From Bacillota bacterium (lineage in GTDB: Bacteria > Bacillota > UBA4882 > UBA8346), in NCBI GenBank assembly GCA_029974635.1, contig JARKQY010000025.1:1-60308 (forward strand): 60,308 bases of DNA, read 5' to 3'. The notes below the pieces were generated by a model that saw only the letters and a list, made by a program, of their open reading frames with translations, was not told the DNA's origin and searched no databases. The position numbers and the translations under genes were made by a program. Below are positions 23,476 through 32,953 of this stretch, in pieces (the first letter of the stretch is position 1; the number at the start of each line of letters is the position of its first letter).

Positions 23476-23530
23476 TCAGTACCTCGGGTTTATATTGCCA
23501 TTCAACGGCTGTTCTTGAATATGTATGCAT

Positions 23531-24754
23531 TCACCGCAGCGTCCCATCCCTTTCTATCTTTGTTGTCACGATTACTTTGAACGGTACTTTCGGGAAAATA
23601 TCTTTCCACTGGTGTTTCTTCCACTGATTAAAATGCTTGATCCGGAATTCCTCGCCAAAGTTAATGATATCCGAATTGAACGACTGCAACTTTTTGATGA
23701 CCCGGCCTATTTTCGGCGCCAATACTTTTTGCATGGACAACTCCAACCGCCGCCTGTCAGCGGGTTTAATCTCCTTATGTTCCCCCGCCAGTTCACTCAG
23801 CGAGCCACTGAGATTCACTTTCACGGTGAAAAACGGCGTACCTTCTACAGAAGACTCGCCTTCTACAGAAGGCGCAGTTACTTGAATCTTGGTCCGGCCC
23901 TTTACATTCCGCAGCGATAATATTTGATTATCCGGCAGTGTAAGTGACAGATTGCCCGCTTTCATCAATCCGCTGAGTAAACCATACATTTGGGTCTCTT
24001 CCATATCCAGTTCACCGGCCAGTTGAAATCCGTTGAACGCTGCCAATCCCGCTATGATATACATTCCTTCCTTTTCATCCAGATCAATCAACGGAGCAAA
24101 AGCATCGGTCGAGGTATGGAACGCCCGGGACATAAATTGTCCGACGGAAGTAAAATAGGTGCGGTCGTATTTCGCCGCCGACTGAGCGGCGCCGGTAAAT
24201 TCTAAACCGGGCAAGGTTTCTTGGACCGGCTCAAATGTCAGAACTTCACCGGCGGTGTGCCGGGGGGCGACAAAAATTAAGGCTTGGGGCGGCGCTTTCG
24301 GATTGCGGATAAAATATTCAAGCAGTGATTCTATCCCTTGGCGGGCGGCGGCTGCGCCGATGATAATCGATTTGTTTTGTTCAATGACCAATTCATAATA
24401 GGTTTTCGTCTGTAAAATATTCAAGGCGTCATTGACGGTACGGGCGGTAACTTTGGTGGCGCTGAATTGTTTGCCTGGGGCGTTGCCGCGGCCCATCGCC
24501 GAAGAAGGCAGCATCTGTTGCGGTAAAGGTATCTGCACCATTACCGACGTTTCTCCTGGGGCTATGGCGTCAATCCCGATGGTAGTCACAAAAGTGCGCC
24601 GGTCCACCTCCGTCAAGTCCCAGCAACCGGATAAAGTGAAAAGGCAGGCGAGAATGATTGGAAGTGTGAAGGATGAAGTATGAAGTTTGAAACGAAATTC
24701 TTTTTTTACCTTTTTCCCTTGACTCTTTTCCCTGTTCACTTTTATATACCCCAT
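23531..24754 (-). CDS. gerC: Spore germinant receptor subunit C lipoprotein
   Basis: 407 aa. Lipobox LSGCW followed by DLTEVDRRTFV, the invariant start of mature GerC proteins, then domains ending in a helical VLAPKIGRVIKKLQSFNSDIINFGEEF. GerC is anchored on the outer face of the spore inner membrane and is needed for receptor function. It is the third gene of the leftward operon gerA-gerB-gerC, with a 138-bp gap after gerB. Confidence 0.92.
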   Translation of the reverse strand: MGYIKVNREKSQGKKVKKEFRFKLHTSSFTLPIILACLFTLSGCWDLTEVDRRTFVTTIGIDAIAPGETSVMVQIPLPQQMLPSSAMGRGNAPGKQFSATKVTARTVNDALNILQTKTYYELVIEQNKSIIIGAAAARQGIESLLEYFIRNPKAPPQALIFVAPRHTAGEVLTFEPVQETLPGLEFTGAAQSAAKYDRTYFTSVGQFMSRAFHTSTDAFAPLIDLDEKEGMYIIAGLAAFNGFQLAGELDMEETQMYGLLSGLMKAGNLSLTLPDNQILSLRNVKGRTKIQVTAPSVEGESSVEGTPFFTVKVNLSGSLSELAGEHKEIKPADRRRLELSMQKVLAPKIGRVIKKLQSFNSDIINFGEEFRIKHFNQWKKHQWKDIFPKVPFKVIVTTKIERDGTLR

Positions 24755-24892
24755 TTACTTTCCCTTTATATGAGCGTCTGGCTTTGAAATCAGCGTATAA
24801 TGTATTGCAAATGGCTTATGACACTTGAGTTTAATTTTACCTATTGAAGTTTGACCCTTATCCCTTGAACTTCGCACTTTGGATTTTACCCT

Positions 24893-26032
24893 TCACCCCT
24901 CAAACTTGCCCTTCACTCCCCGCAGCAAAGCTACCAGATAAACAATCCACGGGTATACGAATACCGGCAGCATCAGCCAGCGGCGGAATAAGGTAAACAT
25001 GGCATGGGCGGTAATCGCGTCGGGAAAGAGCAATGTCCCGACCAGGACCAGGAGAACCAAGACGGCGACAGTCCAGCGGTAATTGAAACCCGGAAATTGG
25101 CGCCCGAGGCTGCGGGCCACTACGGAAAAGTAGAATGAAACCGCCACAAAGAACATGGTGATCCAGATGACTAAAAATATCAATCCCACTTGTTCCAACA
25201 CCAGAAAGGGGATATTTATCTGTTGAATGGTGGCAAATTCGGACCAGGCAAAACGGGGGGTCAATTCAGCGCCGAAAGACCCGATGGCGCCGAGAATGCC
25301 CAATAAAAAACTCAAAGCGGCGATGAAGGCCGCGGATAGCGCGGGTATGGCGAGTTCGCTGGCGCGCCCGTTGCCCGGATTTTTTTTAACCAGGGGAAGA
25401 ATTAGAAAGATGGCGGTGATGGGCAGAAAAACATTGGCCATGAAGGCTCCCCCGGTTAGATAATCTAAGGGGGGCCGGGCGAACAGCGGCAAAAGATAAG
25501 CGCTTTTGAGTCCTTGCAGAGCGAATATTTGCATCGTAAAACGGAAAAGAACGGTTGGTATGAGTACAAAGGCCGCCAGCCGGAGCGCCGGGGCCAAACC
25601 GTTAACGGCTACATATCCAACCCCGATTAAAAAGAAAGCGCTCACCGCCCAGACCGGAGTCCGGTTTAAGAAATAGGCCACTACCAATTCGCTGCTATCT
25701 TTAATCGCCAGGATCAGCCAAAGAACGAAACAGCCTAAAAACATTAAGTTTCCGGCGAGTCCTAGCGGTTTGCCAAGAACTTGAGGAGCGGCCTCCGTTA
25801 GATTCTGATTGGGGAAACGGCGCCGCATTAAGACAAGCAGTAGAATCAGGGGTAAAGCCGCAAGGCAAAAGGCGGCCAAAAGCGGCCAATAACCGTTGGG
25901 TCCGCAGGTTTTAGCCGCTTCATACGGAAAATCCAGAAAGTCCAGACCTAATAAGATCACCAGCAGCAAGGCGAAAAAGTTCACCGGGGAGATCACCGGT
26001 GAAAGAAGTTCCGGCGTGCGCGCGTCCTTCAT
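24893..26032 (-). CDS. gerB: Spore germinant receptor subunit B (GerAB-type permease)
   Basis: 379 aa, about ten hydrophobic segments, of the amino-acid-permease-like spore germination family (opening SPVISPVNFFALLLVILLG). The B subunit binds the germinant within the membrane. The ATG overlaps the gerA stop (ATGA). Confidence 0.92.
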   Translation of the reverse strand: MKDARTPELLSPVISPVNFFALLLVILLGLDFLDFPYEAAKTCGPNGYWPLLAAFCLAALPLILLLVLMRRRFPNQNLTEAAPQVLGKPLGLAGNLMFLGCFVLWLILAIKDSSELVVAYFLNRTPVWAVSAFFLIGVGYVAVNGLAPALRLAAFVLIPTVLFRFTMQIFALQGLKSAYLLPLFARPPLDYLTGGAFMANVFLPITAIFLILPLVKKNPGNGRASELAIPALSAAFIAALSFLLGILGAIGSFGAELTPRFAWSEFATIQQINIPFLVLEQVGLIFLVIWITMFFVAVSFYFSVVARSLGRQFPGFNYRWTVAVLVLLVLVGTLLFPDAITAHAMFTLFRRWLMLPVFVYPWIVYLVALLRGVKGKFEG

Positions 26033-27492
26033 GGGTTGCCTCTACCTCCTTTTTTGGGTAAACGGTTTTGATCAATGGGCTGATAAATTTGGAACCGGCG
26101 TTTCAGCCACAACGGCCGCCGGAACACCGTATCGATCAGCCCCATGGGTAAAAGCGGCGCCCAGGGCGAGAGATAGGAAACTCCGAAGGAGTTTTGGATG
26201 GCGGCGTGGGCCAGGATGATTAATCCGCCGATGGTTAATCCGTAAAGTCCGAAGGTAGCCCCGGCCATAATTAATCCAAACCGCAGGATTCGCCAGGAAA
26301 GGCCGATTTCATAATTCGGGCCGGAGTAAGAAGCAATCGCGGCGATAATGGAGACAATTAGCGTAATATTGGAAACGATCCCGGCATTCACCGCCGCGTA
26401 ACCGAGGATAATCCCAGAGGCCACCCCCAGCGTTTGGCTTACCGGCGTGGGCAAGCGCAGGCTACCCTCCCGGAAAATCTCCACTACAAATTCCATGAAT
26501 AAAATTTCGACGACCAGGGGGAGAGCTACACCAATCCGGCCCCCGGCGGTGGCGAGGGTGAATTTAATCGGCAATAGCGCGGGATTAACTCCGAGCATGG
26601 CGATATATAGTCCCGGCAAGGTTACGGCGATGTTATTCCCCAGGATCCGGAAGATCCTTAAAAAGACTCCGAACCAAAAAGGGAAATAATAATCCTCGGG
26701 GCTTTGATAAAGTTCATTGACCGTAACCGGCACAATAATCGCGCTGGAGCTGCTATCGACAATGATTACCACCCGGCCTTCCAGGATCGCCGCCACCAGT
26801 TTATCCGGGCGTTCGGTGCTTTGGGTCAACGGAAAGAGCGCCCAGTGGTTATCCGAAATCATTTGTTCGATATAACCGCTGTCGGCAATCCCGTCAATTT
26901 CAATCCGGTTTAGACGCCGGTGGACCTCAGCGACGATTTGGGGATTGGCCACATCCTGAAGATAAAGGACAGCGATTTTAGTCTGGCTCCGGCTCCCGAT
27001 TCTGATTCCTTCCACCTTTAATTCGCGATTCCTAATCTGCTTCCGGATCATTAAAATATTTTGATTGATATCTTCCAGTAAGGAGATTTTGGGGCCGCGG
27101 ATGGTCCGCTCGACTAGCGGCGCCGAAGGGGGTTGTTTTACGATCTGATGGGCGTCAAAGGAATATGTCCGGGCGCTGCCTTCCAGGTGAATCACCGCAA
27201 AGCCGTTCAGCAAGTCGTCGGCGGCATCTTCCATCGATTCCCGTTCGATTCGTCCTTCCTGAGAGATAACCGGCAGGAGCGTTTCCCAGTTACAATCCGG
27301 TTTTTCTTGCAGAAGGCGCCCGATGGGGGCCAGAAAGTGGGTTTGCATATCGTTTTTATTGGTAAAGGAGGCCAGGAAGGCAATGGTTATTTTTCCCACG
27401 CCCGGCGCCTCGAATCCCAGGTCGATGGGGTTGTTTAAAGTAGCGCCGATTGATTGTTTGAATTCAGCGGCAAGAAGCGGAATGGACGGCAC
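26029..27492 (-). CDS. gerA: Spore germinant receptor subunit A
   Basis: 487 aa. Soluble N-terminal domain (IRGPKISLLEDINQNILMIR, KIAVLYLQDVANP), then a membrane domain with PGLYIAMLGVNPALLPIKF and LPTPVSQTLGVASGIILG, and a C-terminal cytoplasmic tail. GerA subunits form an oligomeric ligand-gated ion channel. It starts at GTG 27492 with AAAGGAG upstream. No clear sigma-G promoter was found by eye. Confidence 0.93.
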   Translation of the reverse strand: MPSIPLLAAEFKQSIGATLNNPIDLGFEAPGVGKITIAFLASFTNKNDMQTHFLAPIGRLLQEKPDCNWETLLPVISQEGRIERESMEDAADDLLNGFAVIHLEGSARTYSFDAHQIVKQPPSAPLVERTIRGPKISLLEDINQNILMIRKQIRNRELKVEGIRIGSRSQTKIAVLYLQDVANPQIVAEVHRRLNRIEIDGIADSGYIEQMISDNHWALFPLTQSTERPDKLVAAILEGRVVIIVDSSSSAIIVPVTVNELYQSPEDYYFPFWFGVFLRIFRILGNNIAVTLPGLYIAMLGVNPALLPIKFTLATAGGRIGVALPLVVEILFMEFVVEIFREGSLRLPTPVSQTLGVASGIILGYAAVNAGIVSNITLIVSIIAAIASYSGPNYEIGLSWRILRFGLIMAGATFGLYGLTIGGLIILAHAAIQNSFGVSYLSPWAPLLPMGLIDTVFRRPLWLKRRFQIYQPIDQNRLPKKGGRGNP

Positions 27493-27635
27493 TTGGATGA
27501 TTCTCCTTTATTTAACAAAAAAAAAAATAATTACTTTTAATAATTAATTTTTCCCTAGGAAAGGATGATTTATACGTTTTTCCTGGCCCGATGATGGAGA
27601 CCTTGAACGGGAATTGGCGAATCCGGGCGAGTCCG

Positions 27636-27842
27636 TTACTTGATCCCGGCTTTGGTTTTGGTTCTGTCATACCTTGTTTGTCCGGAGACGATTTCTTCCA
27701 GGGCAATGGTAACGGCTTTCGACTGGTCATCATTTGATCGATCTGTTTCAATAATTTGGCGCGCCCGTTTCGCTGCAAGGGTTGCCAGCATAAAGCGATT
27801 TTCTGCATGCTGTAAAAGGTCGTCCAATGGTGGAAATATCAT
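27636..27842 (-). CDS. rpoZ: RNA polymerase omega subunit
   Basis: 68 aa. FPPLDDLLQHAENRFMLATL, AAKRARQI and KAVTIALEEIVSGQTRYDRT match the RpoZ fold and its conserved AKRAR core. Omega assists folding and assembly of the beta-prime subunit. It normally sits beside gmk or coaBC; here it is isolated between a ger operon and a nuclease-like gene, so it is either an extra copy or part of a displaced chromosomal piece. Confidence 0.85.
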   Translation of the reverse strand: MIFPPLDDLLQHAENRFMLATLAAKRARQIIETDRSNDDQSKAVTIALEEIVSGQTRYDRTKTKAGIK

Positions 27843-27903
27843 ATTTCTCCTTTCAAATTTTAATAGTCCGCAAATATTTTCCGGAAATGAAAACCGGGAG
27901 TTA

Positions 27904-28275
27904 CTAACAGTTTCTACTATACCAGAATTTACTCACATTAATCCCGTTCGTCTTGGTGAATTCCTTGACTTCATTTAAAGTCGACTTGGGAATGATCATG
28001 TGGAATTCATAACCGCTCCGGCCAAAAGTACGCCATCTTTCGATCCTCTGAGTATCATTCAATAAATCGTGGGTTACGACCTCGCATAATGTGGTTTGAT
28101 CATCATATACCGCTGATAAATCGGGGGTGAAACTGCCAACCTTGGCCGGCCGCCCCTGGATATAACTTTCATGGTTTATTTTAACCTCACTATAACCCAT
28201 TTTCCGGTAATTAATGGCCTGGGTGATCAGCATTTTGTTATGAAGAGTCTGTTCCGGTAATGTTTGCATTATCAT
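27904..28275 (-). CDS. Putative nuclease-like protein (intact copy)
   Basis: 123 aa from ATG 28275, preceded by GGAGG. Core: KMGYSEVKINHESYIQ, GSFTPDLSAVYDD and LCEVVTHDLLNDTQRIERW, then FHMIIPKSTLNEVKEFTK. The D-x(n)-E-x-V pattern and strand order suggest a PD-(D/E)XK-like fold, but I cannot confirm catalytic residues. The decayed relative at 21338 lies inverted on the other side of the ger operon. Confidence 0.55.
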   Translation of the reverse strand: MIMQTLPEQTLHNKMLITQAINYRKMGYSEVKINHESYIQGRPAKVGSFTPDLSAVYDDQTTLCEVVTHDLLNDTQRIERWRTFGRSGYEFHMIIPKSTLNEVKEFTKTNGINVSKFWYSRNC

Positions 28276-28291
28276 ACATCCTCCGTCTTTG

Positions 28292-28942
28292 TTAATAAAT
28301 GTTTTCAAGATCAAGATCGTCGTATTGGACTCCCAGCGCTTGAAGATTATAGGCAATCAACGGCTTAGTATACTTCACCAATTCCACCGAATCGTCTTCC
28401 TGGAGCCAATTGGTGATCAGCGAATAAATCGATCCGGTGAAGAGAATGGCCGCCACTTTCGGATCGGGTATGCGAATTGCCTTTTTTTGAAGTAGCTTTC
28501 GAAAGATTTCCTCGAAAACCAGGGAAATTTTTTGATAATCGGCGGTTCGTTTCTTTTCAAATTGGGGGCTGATCCCGACCGAGCCGATCAGCATAATCCG
28601 GGCCAGTTCCTTATTCTTTTGAAAAGCCCGCAAAGAAAGGGTAATCGCCTTAATCAAACTTTTTCCGATATGCTCCGCATTATCGGTCATCGTTGCCACC
28701 GCCTCCTGTAAAACACTCACATAGGCGTTAATCATTTCATCATAAAGAATTTCAAATACCTCTTCTTTATTGTTGAAATAAAAATAGAAAGATCCGGTGG
28801 AAATTCCCGCTTCCTCAAGAATATCCCTGACTTTGGTGTTATAATACCCGCGTTTCGCGAAAACTTTGGCGGCGGTGTCTAAAATATGGCGCCGCTTGGC
28901 GTCTTTCTTTTCCTGGATCGCCTTTGGAGTCCGGTATGACAT
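28292..28942 (-). CDS. TetR-family transcriptional regulator
   Basis: 216 aa. N-terminal TetR helix-turn-helix: ILDTAAKVFAKRGYYNTKVRDI, EEAGISTGSFYFYFNNKEEV. The ligand-binding C-terminal domain is all helical. Divergent from the second ger operon, with the palindrome 28964-28983 between them, so it probably regulates itself and perhaps gerA2. Confidence 0.9.
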   Translation of the reverse strand: MSYRTPKAIQEKKDAKRRHILDTAAKVFAKRGYYNTKVRDILEEAGISTGSFYFYFNNKEEVFEILYDEMINAYVSVLQEAVATMTDNAEHIGKSLIKAITLSLRAFQKNKELARIMLIGSVGISPQFEKKRTADYQKISLVFEEIFRKLLQKKAIRIPDPKVAAILFTGSIYSLITNWLQEDDSVELVKYTKPLIAYNLQALGVQYDDLDLENIY

Positions 28943-28963
28943 TTTCGATTACTCCTTGAAGCA

Positions 28964-28983
28964 TAGAACGAATGTTCATTCTA
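28964..28983. promoter_or_regulatory. Candidate TetR operator
   Basis: A 20-bp imperfect palindrome of the form TAGAAYGAAYRTTCRTTCTA lies 22 bp before the tetR start and about 100 bp before gerA2. Its length and symmetry suit a TetR dimer pair. Confidence 0.65.
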
Positions 28984-29079
28984 AATTATACACTATTATT
29001 TTCAATAAGCAAGCGTTTTGTTAAATCGGAGTGGTTCTCCGGATGTATTTTTAATTCTAAATCAAGAAATAATAGGGAT

Positions 29080-30507
29080 ATGAGTGAAAATCCAAAAATT
29101 CCAATCCTTGAACTGCAAGAATCCCTCGGATCTCCAATTGATTTGGAGATTCGGACCATTGAATCAAAAGATAATTTACCGGTTCAAATCACTTTTTTAC
29201 GCGGCCTGGCTGATCCTACGCCGGTAATCAATGTTGTAACCCAAAATAATCTTAATTCCCTAACCGAAACTGCGTTCACCGCCGCCGGTAAGGTATTGCG
29301 CGGCAACCGGGATATTCCCGTCAAATTCTATTTATATAGCGGCGCGACGATCATTTATGCGCCCAGCCGGGAACCGTTTGCGGTAATCACCAAGTCCATG
29401 GCCAAAAGAGTCCCTTCCGAGCCGGTCAATGAATCGTCGATTCGCGGCCCACGGGATGGTTTTGTTGAAGATATCTATGATAATTTAAGCTTGATTCGGC
29501 GCCGGCTGCCCGATCCCCACCTTCAGGCCGATGAGTTAACCATTGGCCGCCGTACCCAAACCAAAGTGGCGGTTGTCTATCTGGAGGATGTGGCCAATCC
29601 CGATCTGGTGGCGGAAGTAAAAAAACGCTTGACCAAAATTGATATCGACGGCGTTTTGGAACCGGGCATCCTGGAAGAATTCATTAAAGATAATAAGCTG
29701 ACCACCCTGCCGCTGTCTCTGACCTCGGAACGGCCCGATAAAATCGCCGGAGCGATCCTGGAAGGCCGGGTGGCCATTATGGTGGATTATGCTCCTCAAG
29801 TGATTATCGTCCCGATTACCCTAAACGATCTTTATCAAGCGCCGGACGATTATTATTTCGATTATTGGGCCGGGAGTCTAATCCGGATTGTCAGATTCAT
29901 CGGGAATCTTTTAGCCATCGGATTGCCGGGTCTGTATATCGCTCTGATTGGCAGCAGCCCTCAACTTCTGCCGATCAGTTTTGGATTAACCGTCGCCGGA
30001 CTCAGGATCGGCATGCCTTTTCCGTTATATGTGGAAGTTTTAATCGCGGAAATGATGGTGGAATTGTTGCGGGAAGCGGGACTCAGGCTCCCGCGCGGCA
30101 CCAACCAGACCTTGGGGGCCACCGTCGGCCTCATTATCGGGTTTGCCTTGATCCAAACGGGCTATATTTCAACCCCGACCCTGATTGTAGTGGGTATTTC
30201 GGCCATCGCCTCTTTCTCCAGTCCGCAATATCCCATCGGATTAACCTGGCGGATTTTAAAGTACATTTTGATTGTCAGCGCCTCATTCCTGGGCCTTTAC
30301 GGTTTTATTTTAGGCGCGATTTTGATTGCGGCCCATATTGCCGGTCTCTCCTCTTTTGGTTCTCCCTACACCGTGCCCTGGGGGCCATGGCAAACAACCG
30401 GCATACTTGATTCGATAATCCGCGCGCCCCACTGGCTGCGCCTGAAACGTCCCCAGGCGGCTAAACCCAATCAGCCCAACCGGGGCGCCAAATATCCCAA
30501 GGAGTAG
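29080..30507 (+). CDS. gerA: Spore germinant receptor subunit A, second operon
   Basis: 475 aa from ATG 29080 (weak AATAGGG upstream; the frame is open further 5'). Same architecture as the 26029 gene: IRGPRDGFVEDIYDNLSLIRR, KVAVVYLEDVANP, LPRGTNQTLGATVGLIIG and PYTVPWGPW. First gene of a rightward gerABC operon divergent from tetR. A second receptor in one region suggests response to a different germinant. Confidence 0.92.
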   Translation: MSENPKIPILELQESLGSPIDLEIRTIESKDNLPVQITFLRGLADPTPVINVVTQNNLNSLTETAFTAAGKVLRGNRDIPVKFYLYSGATIIYAPSREPFAVITKSMAKRVPSEPVNESSIRGPRDGFVEDIYDNLSLIRRRLPDPHLQADELTIGRRTQTKVAVVYLEDVANPDLVAEVKKRLTKIDIDGVLEPGILEEFIKDNKLTTLPLSLTSERPDKIAGAILEGRVAIMVDYAPQVIIVPITLNDLYQAPDDYYFDYWAGSLIRIVRFIGNLLAIGLPGLYIALIGSSPQLLPISFGLTVAGLRIGMPFPLYVEVLIAEMMVELLREAGLRLPRGTNQTLGATVGLIIGFALIQTGYISTPTLIVVGISAIASFSSPQYPIGLTWRILKYILIVSASFLGLYGFILGAILIAAHIAGLSSFGSPYTVPWGPWQTTGILDSIIRAPHWLRLKRPQAAKPNQPNRGAKYPKE

Positions 30508-30522
30508 GTGATAGGAGCGGAC

Positions 30523-31623
30523 ATGCCAAAAAATCTCGCGCCAACGCGCACTCTTACCAGTAAACTTTTTATTCCGATCTTACTGTTGTCTCTATTAACC
30601 TTTGGTTTTTCCTTCGACCGGAATGTTGTGACTCCCAGCGTGGGTGTCAATACTTATCTGGTCATCTTCATCGGATTCCTGTTTACCGTCGCCGGTTTAT
30701 TGATGATCAAGTCCCTGGCCTGCAAATATCCGGACCAGTCTATCATCCGTTTGGGGAATAAGCTTTTGGGAGCGATTGGCGGAATCGGAACGGCCGTGTG
30801 GTTAGTGGTAATTTTCAGCCTGGCGGCGCTGCTTGCCAGAAGGGTTACCGATGAAGTCTCCGCGATCATTCTCTTCCGGACGCCGGGATATGTATCCACG
30901 CTGGCCTTTTTGTTGATCGCGGGGTATATGGCTTTGCTTGGCGAGGAAGCTTTGGGAAGATTGTCGTCGGTCATGATGTTCATGCTTCCATTATTGTTGA
31001 TGATGCTGGTTTTAAGTTTCCGGCAGGTAAACCCGGCGAATATTCATCCGGTGAATATCTACCGGGATTTAGGATATTTGAAACAATGGGACCTTTGGCT
31101 GTTGGTCTTTTCACCGGTATGGATTCTAGGTTCGTTTAACGGAGGTGAAAGTATTCGCGGCCACTTTAAAGCAGTAATTCTAACTTTGGCCTGCGGAACC
31201 ATCATTTTGGGAGCGGCTTCGCTCGCGGTGGCCGGGGCTTTCGGGGCCAAAGGAATCGCGCGCTTTCAATGGCCGGTGATGAGTTTGATGAATATTACCG
31301 AATTCGCGCCCAGTTATTTCTTTCAGAACTTCATCACCACCTTTTATTTTATAATTTTCATATCATTTGCGGCAGTTACCGTGGCCGGTTTTTTGATTAT
31401 ATTATCGAAGGGGTTTACTGAATTTTTGGGGTTAAAAAATTCCCGGTCAAAATTAATGCTCTTTATAATTATTGCCGCTTTAATTGTTTTATCAATCGTG
31501 AGTACCCAGATTCATTATAAAGAAACGGCGAATTTTCTTTTAAAAACAGGCAGTCTTTATACTTTCGGCTATGTTGTGCTGCTCTGGGTGGGTTCCTTGT
31601 TTCAAAGGAGAGAGCGAAAATGA
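30523..31623 (+). CDS. gerB: Spore germinant receptor subunit B, second operon
   Basis: 366 aa from ATG 30523, preceded by TAGGAGCGG. Ten or so membrane segments, permease-like. It starts 15 nt after gerA2 and its stop overlaps the gerC2 ATG. Confidence 0.9.
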   Translation: MPKNLAPTRTLTSKLFIPILLLSLLTFGFSFDRNVVTPSVGVNTYLVIFIGFLFTVAGLLMIKSLACKYPDQSIIRLGNKLLGAIGGIGTAVWLVVIFSLAALLARRVTDEVSAIILFRTPGYVSTLAFLLIAGYMALLGEEALGRLSSVMMFMLPLLLMMLVLSFRQVNPANIHPVNIYRDLGYLKQWDLWLLVFSPVWILGSFNGGESIRGHFKAVILTLACGTIILGAASLAVAGAFGAKGIARFQWPVMSLMNITEFAPSYFFQNFITTFYFIIFISFAAVTVAGFLIILSKGFTEFLGLKNSRSKLMLFIIIAALIVLSIVSTQIHYKETANFLLKTGSLYTFGYVVLLWVGSLFQRRERK

Positions 31624-32741
31624 GACGATTGGCCTATGGCAAATTAGGGCTATTGTTGATTTTGGCAATGATGTGTTTGGCGGGTTGCTGGGATATTATT
31701 CCGATTGAAAACCGGGCGCAGGTACTGGTAATTGGGGTGGACAGCGCGCGCACGCCCGATAACGGAAACCAGGTCCGGTTAAGCGCCCAAATCCCGGCCA
31801 TTAAAAACTTGATTCAAACCGTTTCGAATTTTACCGACCGGCAAAAACCGATCTTTAAACCGTTGGTGGTGGAGGGTAAATCATTCCTGAAGTGTATTCA
31901 AAGCCTGGAGGATCGGCTATTCCAATCAATGGCCGTCGGAAATGTTAAACTGATCATTCTCTCCCCCGAGGTGGCGGCAGATGATCTTTTGAATATCCTG
32001 ACTATTTTTTTGCGGCAGCCTACCGTATCTTATCAAACCCTGGTCATATGCGCCGAAAACAGCGCCGAGGAAATCGTGCAGTTTGAAGCGCCTTTCGATA
32101 TCCAGCCGGGATTGATGATTGGGAAACAGGAAATGTCGGCTTTGAAATTGATCCATTCCTTTCCAATGCGGCTTTGGGACCTGATTGCCCGGATTGATAA
32201 TGGGATTACTGATCCCTATCTTCCAATCATTAATCTGGACCGGGAGAATAAGTGTTATGTACTGGAAGGATTGAAGCTGTTTCGGGGTGATAAAATAATA
32301 GCGACTCTTAGCGCTGATGATAGTTATCTTTTTGGCGTGCTTATCGGTAAGGTGGAAGAGGGGTATAAGGAAATTACCGTTAAGAACCAAGAGATCGGCT
32401 TTAGTAAGGTGCAATATAAATCCAAAATCCGGATTGCCAAACACCGGAATCAAAAGCGACTTCGGGTTGAGATCAAGGCGGCGGGGACGTTGCTCCAAAT
32501 TCCCAAGGGCTTTCCGGATCGGGCCGCGACTTATAAACTGTTTCAGAAAGAGATGGAAAAACAATTACAGGAGCAGGTTTTATCTTTTGTCAAAAAACTT
32601 CAGGCCTTAAATACCGATCCGGTGGGTTTTCGAAAAGTCATGGAAAATGCCGGGATTATGAATTGGAATGAGGTTTATCCGGGGTTTCCGGTGGAAGTAA
32701 AGGTGAGGTTTAAATTCCGGAACTTTTCTCCGGCGTTTTAA
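31620..32741 (+). CDS. gerC: Spore germinant receptor subunit C, second operon
   Basis: 373 aa. Signal with lipobox LAGCW, then DIIPIENRAQVLVIGVD. The C-terminal helices (KLFQKEMEKQLQEQVLSFVK) are as in the family. Overlaps gerB2 by 4 nt (ATGA). Last gene of the operon; a 212-bp convergent intergenic region follows. Confidence 0.92.
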   Translation: MRRLAYGKLGLLLILAMMCLAGCWDIIPIENRAQVLVIGVDSARTPDNGNQVRLSAQIPAIKNLIQTVSNFTDRQKPIFKPLVVEGKSFLKCIQSLEDRLFQSMAVGNVKLIILSPEVAADDLLNILTIFLRQPTVSYQTLVICAENSAEEIVQFEAPFDIQPGLMIGKQEMSALKLIHSFPMRLWDLIARIDNGITDPYLPIINLDRENKCYVLEGLKLFRGDKIIATLSADDSYLFGVLIGKVEEGYKEITVKNQEIGFSKVQYKSKIRIAKHRNQKRLRVEIKAAGTLLQIPKGFPDRAATYKLFQKEMEKQLQEQVLSFVKKLQALNTDPVGFRKVMENAGIMNWNEVYPGFPVEVKVRFKFRNFSPAF

Positions 32742-32953
32742 GGGGTGGGGTTTAGCTGGTGGAGAAATTTTTTCATTACGCTTAAGTCGATTTACTTATT
32801 GTTTGATTCTCATTCTCTCATAACCGGTTCTTTCCGGGGTGGTTTCTTAAGAATGAAAGAAGTTAATACGTCATAACCGCCTGGGCTTACCGGAGGCTGG
32901 AAGGGCTGGAGTTAACCTAAGCCGAAAGAACCGATTAATCAGATATTAGCCAT

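Noticed and set aside
31926..32564. 212-codon minus-strand frame inside gerC2
   Set aside because: Shadow of a well-recognised GerC lipoprotein gene; no start signal.
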